A stretch of 64,000 nt of DNA from Actinoplanes sp. KI2 (GTDB taxonomy: Bacteria > Actinomycetota > Actinomycetes > Mycobacteriales > Micromonosporaceae), in assembly GCF_025630775.1 (NCBI RefSeq), contig NZ_JAOSZE010000005.1, forward strand, positions 124,001 through 188,000, given 5' to 3'. Positions 19,403 to 33,369 of the stretch are shown here, in pieces. Position numbers and translations under genes: made by a program. Under the pieces are notes generated by a model. It made no database searches. It had not been told where the DNA came from and saw only the letters and a list, made by a program, of their open reading frames with translations. The first letter of the stretch is position 1, and every line of letters starts with the position of its first letter.

Positions 19403-20569
19403 TCAGGAGACCTTGATCTCCTGGTCCTTCACCGGGTTACCGGTCGCGTCGAACTTGAACGCCCACACCTTGATCAGGGACGGGTCCAGCTCGCCGGTCG
19501 ACGTGAACTTGTACGTGTTCGCGATGCCCTTGTAGTTCACCGTGGACAGGTAGTCGTTCAGCTTCTGCGGCGTGGTGTTACCCGCGTCGATACCCTGCAG
19601 CAGGATGTTCGCCGCGTCGAACGCCACGTCCGAGTACGTGCCGGCGTCCTGGTTCCACTTCGCCTTGTAGTCGTTCACGAAGGTGCCGCCGGCCGCCTCG
19701 GGCGGCGAGCACGGGCAGGTCACCACGGTGCCGACCGCAGCGGCCGTGCCGGACGCCTTGGCCAGACCCGGGTCCTTCATGCCGTCGCCGCCGAGCAGCG
19801 TGCCCTTCCAGCCCGCCGCCGACAGCTGCTTACGGATGATGCCCGCGTTCGTGTAGTAGCCGCCGTAGAACAGCGCGGTTGCGCCGGACTGCTGCACCTT
19901 CGTCACCAGCGCCGAGAAGTCCGACTGCTTGCCGTCGCCCTCGGTCTTGTCCGTCTGCACGACGAGCGAGCCGAGCTTCGACTTCACCACGTCGGCCAGA
20001 CCCGCGCCGTACGCCGACTGGTCGTCCGCGACGAACACCTTCTGCGCCTTCAGCACATCCTTGATGTACGAAGCGGCCGCCGGGCCCTGCGCGTCGTCGT
20101 TCGCCACCGCGCGGTGGAAGACCTTCCAGCCGCTCGACGACAGCGACACCCGGGTCGCCGACGGGGTGATCGTCGGGATACCGGCTTCCTGGAAGATCGG
20201 GTCGGCCGCCTCGGACTCACCCGAGAACGGCGGGCCGACGATGCCGAGGATCTTCTTGTCCGCCACCAGGCTCCGTGCGACACCGGGAGCGACCTCGGCC
20301 GCGCCCTGCGAGTCGAACTTCGCGACCGTGATGCAGTCGGAGCCCTTCTGCTTGTTGAACTGATCCACAGCCAGCTCGAAGCCCTGCTCGATGTTGACAC
20401 CGAGGTTGGCAGCCGAGCCGGTGAGAGCGCCGAAGAATGCGAGCTTGTAGCCGCAGTTCGAGCCGCCCGCCGTGTTGTCGCTGCTCGAAGACTTATTGCA
20501 AGCAGCGGCACCGGCGATGAGCCCGATGATGGCCACCCCGCCGATGGCTCGTGCGAGAACCTGCCTCAA
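19403..20569 (-). CDS. livJ: Branched-chain amino acid ABC transporter, substrate-binding lipoprotein LivJ
   Basis: The 388-residue binding protein has a lipoprotein signal (TTG start, hydrophobic run GGVAIIGLIAGAAAC with the lipobox cysteine near residue 24), a Ser-rich linker, then the type I periplasmic-binding fold (LAFFGALTGSAANLGVNIEQG, ILGIVGPPFSGESEAADPIF). It delivers branched-chain amino acids or related substrates to LivHM. The TTG at 20569 has an excellent GGAGGAGGGG eight bases upstream, which decides the start. Two extra cysteines (CPC near residue 290) are unusual and may form a disulphide. It is the first gene of the liv operon; its promoter should lie in 20570-20782. Confidence 0.93.
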   Translation of the reverse strand: MRQVLARAIGGVAIIGLIAGAAACNKSSSSDNTAGGSNCGYKLAFFGALTGSAANLGVNIEQGFELAVDQFNKQKGSDCITVAKFDSQGAAEVAPGVARSLVADKKILGIVGPPFSGESEAADPIFQEAGIPTITPSATRVSLSSSGWKVFHRAVANDDAQGPAAASYIKDVLKAQKVFVADDQSAYGAGLADVVKSKLGSLVVQTDKTEGDGKQSDFSALVTKVQQSGATALFYGGYYTNAGIIRKQLSAAGWKGTLLGGDGMKDPGLAKASGTAAAVGTVVTCPCSPPEAAGGTFVNDYKAKWNQDAGTYSDVAFDAANILLQGIDAGNTTPQKLNDYLSTVNYKGIANTYKFTSTGELDPSLIKVWAFKFDATGNPVKDQEIKVS

Positions 20570-20782
20570 GGTTGGAACCCCTCCTCCATACCGAACCCAC
20601 CGAGCCACCGGCGGCCGATTGGCACTTGCGTGCGCTCACGACCGCACCGCGCTCGTCATGGGGCGGGACGCTATCCCAGTTCTCGGGCCTGCCAAAAGAC
20701 TTCGATCGGGCTTTCACCGAACCGTTACGTCAGGTCATTCGCAGGCGGGAGCAGGTGTTACAACATGAGTGTTACGCCAAGG

Positions 20783-21406
20783 TCAACTGGTGGCCGGCTG
20801 GGCGCCCCCCGCTTCCTGACTCTCCGCCAGGATCCGATCCGCCACCTCACGCATCGTCATCCGGTGGTCCATCGCCGTCCGCTGAATCCACTTGAACGCC
20901 TGCGGCTCGGTCATCTGGTACTTGGTCATCAGCTCGCCCTTGGCGCGCTCCACCGACTTGCGCGTCTCCAGCCGCTCGCTCAGGCCGGCGACCTCGGACT
21001 CCAGCGCCGCGATCTCCGCGTACCGGGACAGGGCGATCTCGATCGCCGGCACCAGGTCCGACTTCTGGAACGGCTTCACCAGGTACGCCATCGCGCCCGC
21101 CGCCCGCGCCCGCTCCACCAGGTCACGCTGGCTGAACGCGGTCAGGATCACCACCGGTGCGATCCGGCCACCGGCGATCCGCTCGGCGGCCGCCAGGCCA
21201 TCCATGATCGGCATCTTGATGTCGAGAATCACGAGGTCCGGCCGGAGATCCTCGGCCAGGCGCACGGCGGTCTCGCCGTCACCGGCCTCCCCGACCACGT
21301 CGTAGCCCTCCTCGACCAGCATCTCGGCCAGGTCCAGACGGATGAGGGCTTCATCCTCGGCGATCAGCACCCGCTTGCGATCGGCCCCAGCCTGCGTGTC
21401 GGCCAC
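20783..21406 (-). CDS. pdtaR: ANTAR-domain response regulator, PdtaR type
   Basis: The 207-residue protein has an N-terminal receiver domain with acidic pocket EDE (17-19), phosphoacceptor Asp62 in ILDIKMP, and Lys in LVKPFQKSDL. A short coiled segment follows, then a C-terminal ANTAR RNA-binding domain (SVERAKGELMTKYQMTEPQAFKWIQRTAM). It matches mycobacterial Rv1626 (PdtaR), which prevents termination at specific two-hairpin RNA sites when phosphorylated by the PdtaS kinase. The kinase is not in the window. It starts with GTG at 21406. Its position between pyk and polA agrees with mycobacterial gene order. Confidence 0.93.
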   Translation of the reverse strand: MADTQAGADRKRVLIAEDEALIRLDLAEMLVEEGYDVVGEAGDGETAVRLAEDLRPDLVILDIKMPIMDGLAAAERIAGGRIAPVVILTAFSQRDLVERARAAGAMAYLVKPFQKSDLVPAIEIALSRYAEIAALESEVAGLSERLETRKSVERAKGELMTKYQMTEPQAFKWIQRTAMDHRMTMREVADRILAESQEAGGAQPATS

Positions 21407-21535
21407 GGAACCCCTACCCCCAACGCTCCCGAAGTCGCGACACCCCGGTATGTGGGTACCGCCGCCCTAAGCGTAGTAGGTAGGCTGTGGGAAGCTCATC
21501 GTGGCGTGGACAACTCGCGCGGGATGAGTTTGCTG

Positions 21536-21609
21536 GCCCCTGTATTCCAACCGGCAGAGAAGATGGTCTCAAACACCATACAGTGTGGGTTCGAATCCCA
21601 CCGGGGGCA
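21536..21609 (+). tRNA. tRNA with anticodon CAA (leucine codon UUG) but short variable loop
   Basis: A full cloverleaf can be drawn. The acceptor stem GCCCCTG (21536-21542) pairs with CGGGGGC (21602-21608), with A73 as discriminator. The D arm has a 3-bp stem and a loop containing GG. The anticodon stem ATGGT/ACCAT surrounds loop CTCAAAC, so the anticodon is CAA at 21570-21572. The T arm is GTGGG-TTCGAAT-CCCAC. CCA is not encoded. The variable region (21580-21584) has only five bases, whereas bacterial tRNA-Leu normally has a long variable arm. Either this is an atypical tRNA-Leu or a tRNA of unknown charging. Its stems are intact, so it does not look decayed. Confidence 0.85.
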
Positions 21610-21639
21610 CAAAAACCGTCGTACCCACGCGCAATGATT

Positions 21640-22263
21640 TCCGCGTGCGCCCTTCTCTCTTGCGTCTCGCAGCGCTCGGACTGCGCGCCGAGGGTGCGCC
21701 ATTCCGCGAGATCCGCCGCGAGCCGGGATTGTCGCGCACCACGGTCGCCGGCGGGCTCCACAACCGGCGCGCCGCGCACGTAAAGATCGACAAGAGGTGC
21801 CCGCGATGTGATCGACCGCCCCGGCCGATCGACGAACCGCGGGCGTATGCCTACCTCTCGGGGCAGTTTCTCGGCGATAGCCATCTGCTCACCACCCAAC
21901 GCGTGCCACTGCTGACGGTCACCTGCGACGTGCGCTGCCCGGGCTCATCCGTGCGGAGCCGCCCGCGATGCAGGCGTGCGGCGCCCGGACGGTCGGATAT
22001 CCGGAGCGCGTCGGCTGCATGAGCGTTCGCGCACATTTGGATGCATTGGCCGTGCCCATTTCCGCAGCACCGCCCCGGCGCCCAAACATCTTCCGAAGAT
22101 CGAGTTGGTGGATTGGCGGACAAATTGGTCGCCGTCGAGCAGAAAAGATTTCTGCGCGGCCTTTCCACTCCGACGGCAGCCGGTTCACCAATGGAACCGT
22201 CCGGAAGGGCACGACTAACACCTGTCCGCGTTACACCTTGGTTAACGAATCCACGGACATCAT
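21640..22263 (+). pseudogene. Frameshifted remnant of an actinobacterial HTH/LAGLIDADG-type protein
   Basis: Protein-like segments in collinear order lie in different frames. An HTH-like part (LGLRAEGAPFREIRREPGLS), a CPRC finger and AYLSGQFLGDSHLL are in one frame up to about 21945. Then follow WPCPFPQHRPG and, in another frame, KHLPKIELVDW; the first frame returns with VAVEQKRFLRGL, and a third frame gives HSDGSRFTNGTVRKG and CPRYTLVNESTDI. These match, in order, the common actinobacterial family that joins an HTH, a zinc finger and a LAGLIDADG-type endonuclease-like domain (usual motif YLLGLYLGDG). At least four frameshifts make it non-functional. It begins about 30 bases after the tRNA. 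Confidence 0.75.
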
Positions 22264-22531
22264 GGCCCGGCCCGACGTGGTGGACGACGACCGACGTGCC
22301 CGATCCCACACCGGCCGGCGGCAATCGGGCACCACCCGGTCACGCTGCGCGGTCTTGCTCTCGGCAAGGTGCTGAGTTGGTAATGACCGGCCAAGACCGC
22401 TGGTGCTCACCGCCGCGGCCTGGCCCAGGTTGTCGGAGGGACCGCTCGGCGCCGGTGAATCTGGGCGAACGGCGGATCGCCGCCGGACCCGGATGTTGTC
22501 ATGGCAGGGGACACCTTCGGCAGGAGGCCTC
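22264..22531. other. Intergenic sequence before the DUF308 membrane protein gene
   Basis: About 270 bases follow the recognisable end of the remnant. I see no gene or clear regulatory motif apart from AGGAGG (22522-22527), four bases before the downstream ATG. Confidence 0.4.
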
Positions 22532-23398
22532 ATGTTGTGGTCTGGTTCCTCCCCCATGACGGTCATTCGCGACAGCATGTGGGGTGTTCTGCTGTTCGCG
22601 GGGGTGGCGTGGCTGGCGATCGGGTGGACCGTGTTGCGGCTGGAGCCCGCCGTGACGCAGGTGGCCGGGCCGGTGGTGCTGTTCGGGGCGTTGTGCGAGG
22701 CGGTCCGGGCGCTGTCCGGGACGCGTACCTGGTGGTTGAGCGCGGGGATGGCGGTGCTGTTCACGGCGACCGCGGCGATTCTGCTGCTCGATCAGGACGC
22801 CACGTACGCCACGTGCGCCTCGCTGGTCGGCTGGTTCCTGATGGTGCGGGGCGCGATGGACGTCGCGGTGTCGACGATGAACCGCGGGATCGACCGCACC
22901 TGGGGGCTGATGCTGGCGGTCGGGATGGCGGAGGTGGCGCTGGGCTACTACGCGGCCGGGCCGCTGGCGCGTACGTCCGACTCGCTGATCCTGGTGCTCG
23001 GCGCGCTGGCCGTGCTGCGGTCGGTGGCGGATCTGGTCACGGCGCTGCGACTGCGGGAGGTGTCCGTCGGCCGTGACATCTTGCATCTGACGCCGGAGCG
23101 GATGGCGGGCGTGGTCGGGTACTCGGCGGGGCTGGCCGATTTCGAGGAGAACCCGCCGACGAAGGCGAAGCACCGGGCCGACTCGCCGCGGCCGAAGTCG
23201 TTCCACGAGGAGGTCCTGCGCAGCACGATGGACCTGGATGCCAAGATCGCGCAGGCCGGTGTGATCGGCACCGGCAAGCCGCCGCCGATACCGAAGGAAT
23301 GGCCGCCGGTGCCGGACTCACCCGCGGGAGTCGAGTCGGCAAAGAAGATCGAGCCGGCCAAGACCACCGAGCCGGCGAAGAACATCACTGAGGAATGA
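22532..23398 (+). CDS. HdeD/DUF308-like multi-pass membrane protein
   Basis: The 288-residue product has about six hydrophobic segments in its first 190 residues (for example MWGVLLFAGVAWLAIGWTVL and LVGWFLMVRGAMDVAVS) in three helix-pair repeats, as in HdeD/DUF308 proteins. A 95-residue cytoplasmic tail follows that is rich in Pro and Lys and ends with KKIEPAKTTEPAKNITEE. HdeD proteins are implicated in acid resistance in enterobacteria; in actinobacteria the role is unknown. AGGAGG four bases before 22532 supports this ATG. A second ATG at 22556, just before the first helix, has no ribosome-binding site. Confidence 0.72.
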   Translation: MLWSGSSPMTVIRDSMWGVLLFAGVAWLAIGWTVLRLEPAVTQVAGPVVLFGALCEAVRALSGTRTWWLSAGMAVLFTATAAILLLDQDATYATCASLVGWFLMVRGAMDVAVSTMNRGIDRTWGLMLAVGMAEVALGYYAAGPLARTSDSLILVLGALAVLRSVADLVTALRLREVSVGRDILHLTPERMAGVVGYSAGLADFEENPPTKAKHRADSPRPKSFHEEVLRSTMDLDAKIAQAGVIGTGKPPPIPKEWPPVPDSPAGVESAKKIEPAKTTEPAKNITEE

Positions 23399-23480
23399 AA
23401 TGTCCCCCGCTCCGCCGGGCGGGATCCGCGATTCGGCCAGTCGCCAGGCCGGCGTCCCGTCCGGCGGGGCCGGCAATCGG

Positions 23481-24365
23481 TCAGGCCCGGGAGCCGACCC
23501 GGCGCAACAGACCCTCCTGCACCGCGCTGGCGATGTGCCGCCCGTCCTGGGTGAACATCCGCCCCATGGCGAGCCCTCGGCTCCCGCTGGCCGACGGGCT
23601 GGTGCAGTCGTACAGGAACCACTCGTCGGCTCGGAACGGCCGGTGCAACCACAACGCGTGGTCGAGGCTGGCACCGATCACCCCGCCGGGCCCCCAGACC
23701 TCGCCGTGCGCCGAGAGTACCGAGTCGAGCAGCGACAGGTCCGACGCGTACGTGAGGGCACAGGCGTGGATCAGCGGGTCGTCCGGCAGGACGCCGTTGA
23801 TCCGCATCCACACCCGCTGCTGCTCGCTGACCACCCGGTCGCCCGGCGGCACCCAGCCCGGCACCCCGACGTACCGGACGTCGATGGCCTGCGGCGACGT
23901 CGCGAAGATCCCGGCCCGCGAGGGGTACCGCTCCACCCAGTCGGCCATCGTCGGCACCTCGTCCGGGCCGGGCACGTTCGCCGGGGCGGGCAGATAGTGG
24001 TCGAGGCCCTCCTCGCGCACCTGGAAGGAGGCCGACATGAAGAAGATCGTCCGCCCGTGCTGCTGGGCCACCGAGCGCCGCACCGAGAAGGATCGGCCGT
24101 CGCGGATGTTCTCCACGGTGAACCGGATCGGCTCGTTCGGGTCGCCGGGGCGCACGAAGTAGCCGTGCAGCGAGTGCACGAACCGGTCCGGCTCCACCGT
24201 GCGGCCGGCGGCGACCAGGGCCTGGCCGGCGACCTGGCCGCCGAAGACGCGTTGCGCACCGGTCTGCGGGCTCTCGCCCACGAACGTGGCCGCGTCGACC
24301 TGCTTGAGGTCGAGGATCTCGAGCAGCTGGTCGACGGCGGCCTGTCCGCGAAGAGGCGCATTCAC
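23481..24365 (-). CDS. tesB: Acyl-CoA thioesterase II
   Basis: The 294-residue double hot-dog thioesterase hydrolyses acyl-CoA to fatty acid and CoA. Visible TesB features are RVFGGQVAGQALVAAGRTV, SLHGYFVRPGDPNEPI, RTIFFMSASFQ and, near the end, the DHALWLHRPFRADEWFLYD and GLAMGRMFTQDGRHIASAVQEGL blocks with the catalytic Asp and Gln region. The start is GTG at 24365, inside a strong inverted repeat downstream of pyk (separate entry). The gene follows pyk on the same strand after 63 bases, as in mycobacteria. Confidence 0.94.
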   Translation of the reverse strand: MNAPLRGQAAVDQLLEILDLKQVDAATFVGESPQTGAQRVFGGQVAGQALVAAGRTVEPDRFVHSLHGYFVRPGDPNEPIRFTVENIRDGRSFSVRRSVAQQHGRTIFFMSASFQVREEGLDHYLPAPANVPGPDEVPTMADWVERYPSRAGIFATSPQAIDVRYVGVPGWVPPGDRVVSEQQRVWMRINGVLPDDPLIHACALTYASDLSLLDSVLSAHGEVWGPGGVIGASLDHALWLHRPFRADEWFLYDCTSPSASGSRGLAMGRMFTQDGRHIASAVQEGLLRRVGSRA

Positions 24366-24399
24366 GCCCCTGAGCCTAAGCCGCGGTCAGGGGCGTGAA
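24361..24399 (-). terminator. Hairpin downstream of pyk that includes the tesB start codon
   Basis: TTCACGCCCCTGA (24361-24373) and TCAGGGGCGTGAA (24387-24399) form a perfect 13-bp inverted repeat around a 13-nt loop. It lies 30 bases past the pyk stop codon, so it looks like the pyk terminator. It contains the tesB GTG and the preceding GGGGC, so in a read-through transcript it would hide the tesB ribosome-binding region. Confidence 0.7.
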
Positions 24400-24428
24400 A
24401 CCGGCCGAGTGGCCCGCGATGATAGCGA

Positions 24429-25865
24429 TCACACCGTGGCCGGGTCGACCAGCGAGCCCAGCTGGTGCACCCGGAGCGTGTTGGTGGAGCCCGGCGCGTT
24501 CGGCGGGGAGCCGGCCACGACGAGCACGTAGTCGCCGGGCTTGGCCAGCCCGAGACCCAGCATCTTCGCGTCGACCTGCCGGAACATGTCGTCGGTGTGC
24601 TGCACGAAGTCGGTGAGGAAGGTCTCCACGCCCCAGCTGAGCGCCAGCTGGTCGCGCACCGCGGGGACCGGGGTGAACGCGTACAGCGGGAGCTCGCAGT
24701 GCAGCCGGGCCAGCCGCCGCACGGTGTCGCCGGTCTGCGAGAACGCGACCAGCGCCTTCGCACCGATGTTGCGGGCGATCTGGGACGCCGCGACGGTCAG
24801 CGCGCCGCCGTGGGTGCGCGGGTCGTGCTGCAGGCGCGGCACCGGGATCGAGCCGGCCTCGGTGGTCGAGACGATCTTCGCCATCGTGCTGACCGTGAGC
24901 ACCGGGTACTTGCCGACCGAGGTCTCGCCGGAGAGCATCACCGCGTCGGTGCCGTCGAGCACGGCGTTGGCCACGTCGGAGGCCTCGGCGCGGGTCGGCC
25001 GGGAATTCTCGATCATCGAGTCGAGCATCTGGGTCGCCACGATGACCGGCTTCGCGTTTTCCCGGCACAGCTGCACGGCGCGCTTCTGCACCAGTGGCAC
25101 CTGGTCGAGCGGCAGCTCGACGCCGAGGTCGCCGCGGGCCACCATGACGCCGTCGAAGGCGAGCACGATCTGCTCGAGGTGGTCGACCGCCTCGGGCTTC
25201 TCCACCTTGGCGATGACCGGGATGGTGCGGCCTTCCTCGGCCATCACGTTGTGCACGAGCTTGATGTCGTCGGGCGAGCGGACGAACGACAGCGCGATCA
25301 GGTCGACGCCGAGGCCGAGGGCGAACCGCAGGTCCTCCTCGTCCTTGTCGCTCATCGCCGGGACACTGACCGCGACGTTCGGCAGCGAGACGCCCTTGTT
25401 GTTGCTGACCGGGCCACCCTCGATGACCAGGCAGCGGATGTCGTTGCCCTCGACGCCGGCGACCTCGACGGCCACCTTGCCGTCGTCGATCAGCAGCCGG
25501 TCACCGGTCTTGACCTCCTGCGGGAGCTTCCGGTAGGTGCAGGAGACGCGGTCGACGGTGCCCGGGATCTCGTCACTGGTGATGGTCACCAGGTCGCCCG
25601 TGTTCCACACGTGCGGCCCGTCGGCGAACTTGCCCAGGCGGATCTTCGGACCCTGCAGGTCGGCGAGGACGGCAACCGCGCGGCCGGTCTGCCGGGCGGC
25701 CTCGCGCACGAGGTCGTACACCTTCTGGTGGTCCTCGTGGCTGCCGTGGCTGAAGTTCATGCGGGCCACGTCCATGCCCGCCTCGACGAGCCCGAGCATG
25801 CGCTCTGCCGATGCGGTGGCGGGACCCATGGTGCAGACGATCTTTACGCGGCGTGTCACAGCCAT
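24429..25865 (-). CDS. pyk: Pyruvate kinase
   Basis: Pyruvate kinase makes pyruvate and ATP from phosphoenolpyruvate and ADP at the end of glycolysis. The 478-residue product has the N-terminal RRVKIVCTMGPATAS, ARMNFSHGSHE, DLQGPKIRLG, the active-site block VIAKVEKPEAVDHLEQI with catalytic Lys, MVARGDLGVELPLDQVPL, and a C-terminal allosteric domain. In the region corresponding to the K+-site glutamate, the motif is SRPTRAEASDVANAV, as in common bacterial enzymes. Length is normal. The ATG at 25865 is preceded by GGAAGAGAG at about ten bases. Confidence 0.97.
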   Translation of the reverse strand: MAVTRRVKIVCTMGPATASAERMLGLVEAGMDVARMNFSHGSHEDHQKVYDLVREAARQTGRAVAVLADLQGPKIRLGKFADGPHVWNTGDLVTITSDEIPGTVDRVSCTYRKLPQEVKTGDRLLIDDGKVAVEVAGVEGNDIRCLVIEGGPVSNNKGVSLPNVAVSVPAMSDKDEEDLRFALGLGVDLIALSFVRSPDDIKLVHNVMAEEGRTIPVIAKVEKPEAVDHLEQIVLAFDGVMVARGDLGVELPLDQVPLVQKRAVQLCRENAKPVIVATQMLDSMIENSRPTRAEASDVANAVLDGTDAVMLSGETSVGKYPVLTVSTMAKIVSTTEAGSIPVPRLQHDPRTHGGALTVAASQIARNIGAKALVAFSQTGDTVRRLARLHCELPLYAFTPVPAVRDQLALSWGVETFLTDFVQHTDDMFRQVDAKMLGLGLAKPGDYVLVVAGSPPNAPGSTNTLRVHQLGSLVDPATV

Positions 25866-26198
25866 CAGGCTAGTCTCTCTTCCGGATCGGCCCTCTGACC
25901 GACCCCCGTCATGCGGATGAACGGTTGGCGAGGCCTTCCCACCAGGATCTTCCGGTGGACGCGCTGCGCCTTCGAGCGGGCTTCGACGACCGCGCGCAAC
26001 AGCTTAATCGGTTCCGATTTGTGTTTCCTACGACAACCCCATATCCCGTACGAGGCGGTCGCCGTCACCGACCGCAACAACGGCCGTCCCCGCCTCGCCA
26101 ACGCGAGCCGGGTGCATGGGGACGCCGTGGACGCGAGTCTCGCGTGTGGCGGTTGGTCACCCGACACAGGCCGCCCGCCGGAGCGGGCGGCACCCGTG
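25866..26198. other. Intergenic region between pyk and gltD
   Basis: These 333 bases hold the pyk leader and promoter and, at the right edge, the gltD terminator. The middle is relatively AT-rich. A 100-codon frame on the minus strand lacks a recognisable product or good start, and I do not call it. Confidence 0.4.

Positions 26199-26200
<2 letters not shown>
26163..26200 (-). terminator. gltD terminator hairpin
   Basis: GCCGCCCGC (26170-26178) and GCGGGCGGC (26183-26191) form a 9-bp stem with a CGGA tetraloop, and GACAC/GTGTC outside extends it. It begins within the gltD stop codon region and ends the gltBD transcript. Confidence 0.75.
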
Positions 26201-32244
<6,044 letters not shown>

Positions 32245-32436
32245 CGGGCCTCCTGTCGTCTCTGGTGTTACAGATCAAGGTCGGGACGACGTCGGCCCTG
32301 CAGAGTCTCTAGAGTCTACGTTAAGGGGGACCGATCTCCGCCAGTTCGGATGGATCACACTTGGATCGGGGCGAACTCGCACGTACGCGGGCAATTTGCT
32401 AAGGAGTTCTCGGCGGCGCTTCGTCGCGCCATTCGA

Positions 32437-32442
32437 TAGTCT
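32437..32442 (+). promoter_or_regulatory. Candidate -10 element of a leaderless GNAT mRNA
   Basis: TAGTCT lies exactly six bases before the GTG start at 32449 and there is no Shine-Dalgarno sequence, which fits a leaderless transcript. Confidence 0.45.
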
Positions 32443-32448
32443 CGCGCG

Positions 32449-33354
32449 GTGGCGTACCCGGATTCCGACGTCTTCGTCAGGCTCGAGCGTTTCTACGACG
32501 CTCTCCCCCGACCCTACGCACGGGTGGAGAACGTCGGGGGGCTTGTGCTGTTCATCCGCGAGGGCGAGGGGTGGCCCTATTACGCCCGGCCCCGGATAGG
32601 GGCTCCGACGCCATCCGCTGCTGATATTACTGCCGTCCGGCGCAGACAGCGAGAATTAGGGGTTCCCGAGGCTTTCGAGTGGGTTCACGAGACCAGCCCC
32701 AACCTGCTGGCCGTGGCCCGCTCGGCCGGGCTCGAGGTGCTGCTCGCCCCGCTGCTGGTGCTCGACCCGGCCGCGCTCGTGCCCGACCTGCCGGTCCCCG
32801 GCGCCACGGTCAGCCTGCTCGACCCGTCCTCCCCGGCGTACGCGAGCGACCTGGCGGCCTCGCGCGCGGTGGCCCAGCTGGGGTTCGCCTACCCGCCGGC
32901 CGCGACCCCGCTCGAGGAGGTCGCCATCGCCTCCGAGTCCGCCCAGCCGTTCGAGCCGGCCCTGCTGGTCGAGCCGGCCGGCCCCGCCGAACGCGACGCC
33001 GCGACCGAGGTGCTGAGCGGCGCCCTGGTCGAGGGCTTCCGTACCCGGGCGGAGGCCGGCTCCTATCTCACCGCCGTGGTGACCTCGCCGGGCGAGGGCG
33101 TCCTCGCCAGCGGCGTCCTGATGCGGGTGGACGACGTCGCCGAGATAGCCGGCGTGGCCACCCTGCCGTCGGCGCGCGGCCGGGGTTACGCCTCCCAGCT
33201 CACCGCCACCCTGGCCCGCCGGGCGCTGACCGACCGGGTCTCCCTGATCTTCTTGTCGGCCGGCGACGACGACGTGGCCCGCCTCTACACGCGGGTCGGC
33301 TTCCGCCGCATCGGCACCGCCTGCATCGCCGAGCCCGCCGCCGCCTCGCTCTGA
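32449..33354 (+). CDS. GNAT family N-acetyltransferase
   Basis: The 301-residue protein has a GNAT domain in its C-terminal half: VDDVAEIAGVATLPSARGRG contains the acetyl-CoA-binding RGRGYA motif, followed by LTATLARRAL and a terminal VARLYTRVGFRRIG block. The N-terminal 140 residues are less conserved and may be a degenerate second GNAT fold (inference). The acceptor is unknown. It starts with GTG at 32449. It is divergent from gltB and converges on the GH15 gene with a 15-base gap. Confidence 0.82.
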   Translation: MAYPDSDVFVRLERFYDALPRPYARVENVGGLVLFIREGEGWPYYARPRIGAPTPSAADITAVRRRQRELGVPEAFEWVHETSPNLLAVARSAGLEVLLAPLLVLDPAALVPDLPVPGATVSLLDPSSPAYASDLAASRAVAQLGFAYPPAATPLEEVAIASESAQPFEPALLVEPAGPAERDAATEVLSGALVEGFRTRAEAGSYLTAVVTSPGEGVLASGVLMRVDDVAEIAGVATLPSARGRGYASQLTATLARRALTDRVSLIFLSAGDDDVARLYTRVGFRRIGTACIAEPAAASL

Positions 33355-33369
33355 GGCCCGGCGGCGGGA

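Noticed and set aside
25865-26167. 100-codon minus-strand frame upstream of pyk
   Set aside because: No recognisable product, overlaps the pyk leader and has no good start signal.
32245-32330. GlnR box upstream of gltB
   Set aside because: Only one GTAAC half-site is present; the partner at six-base spacing does not match.
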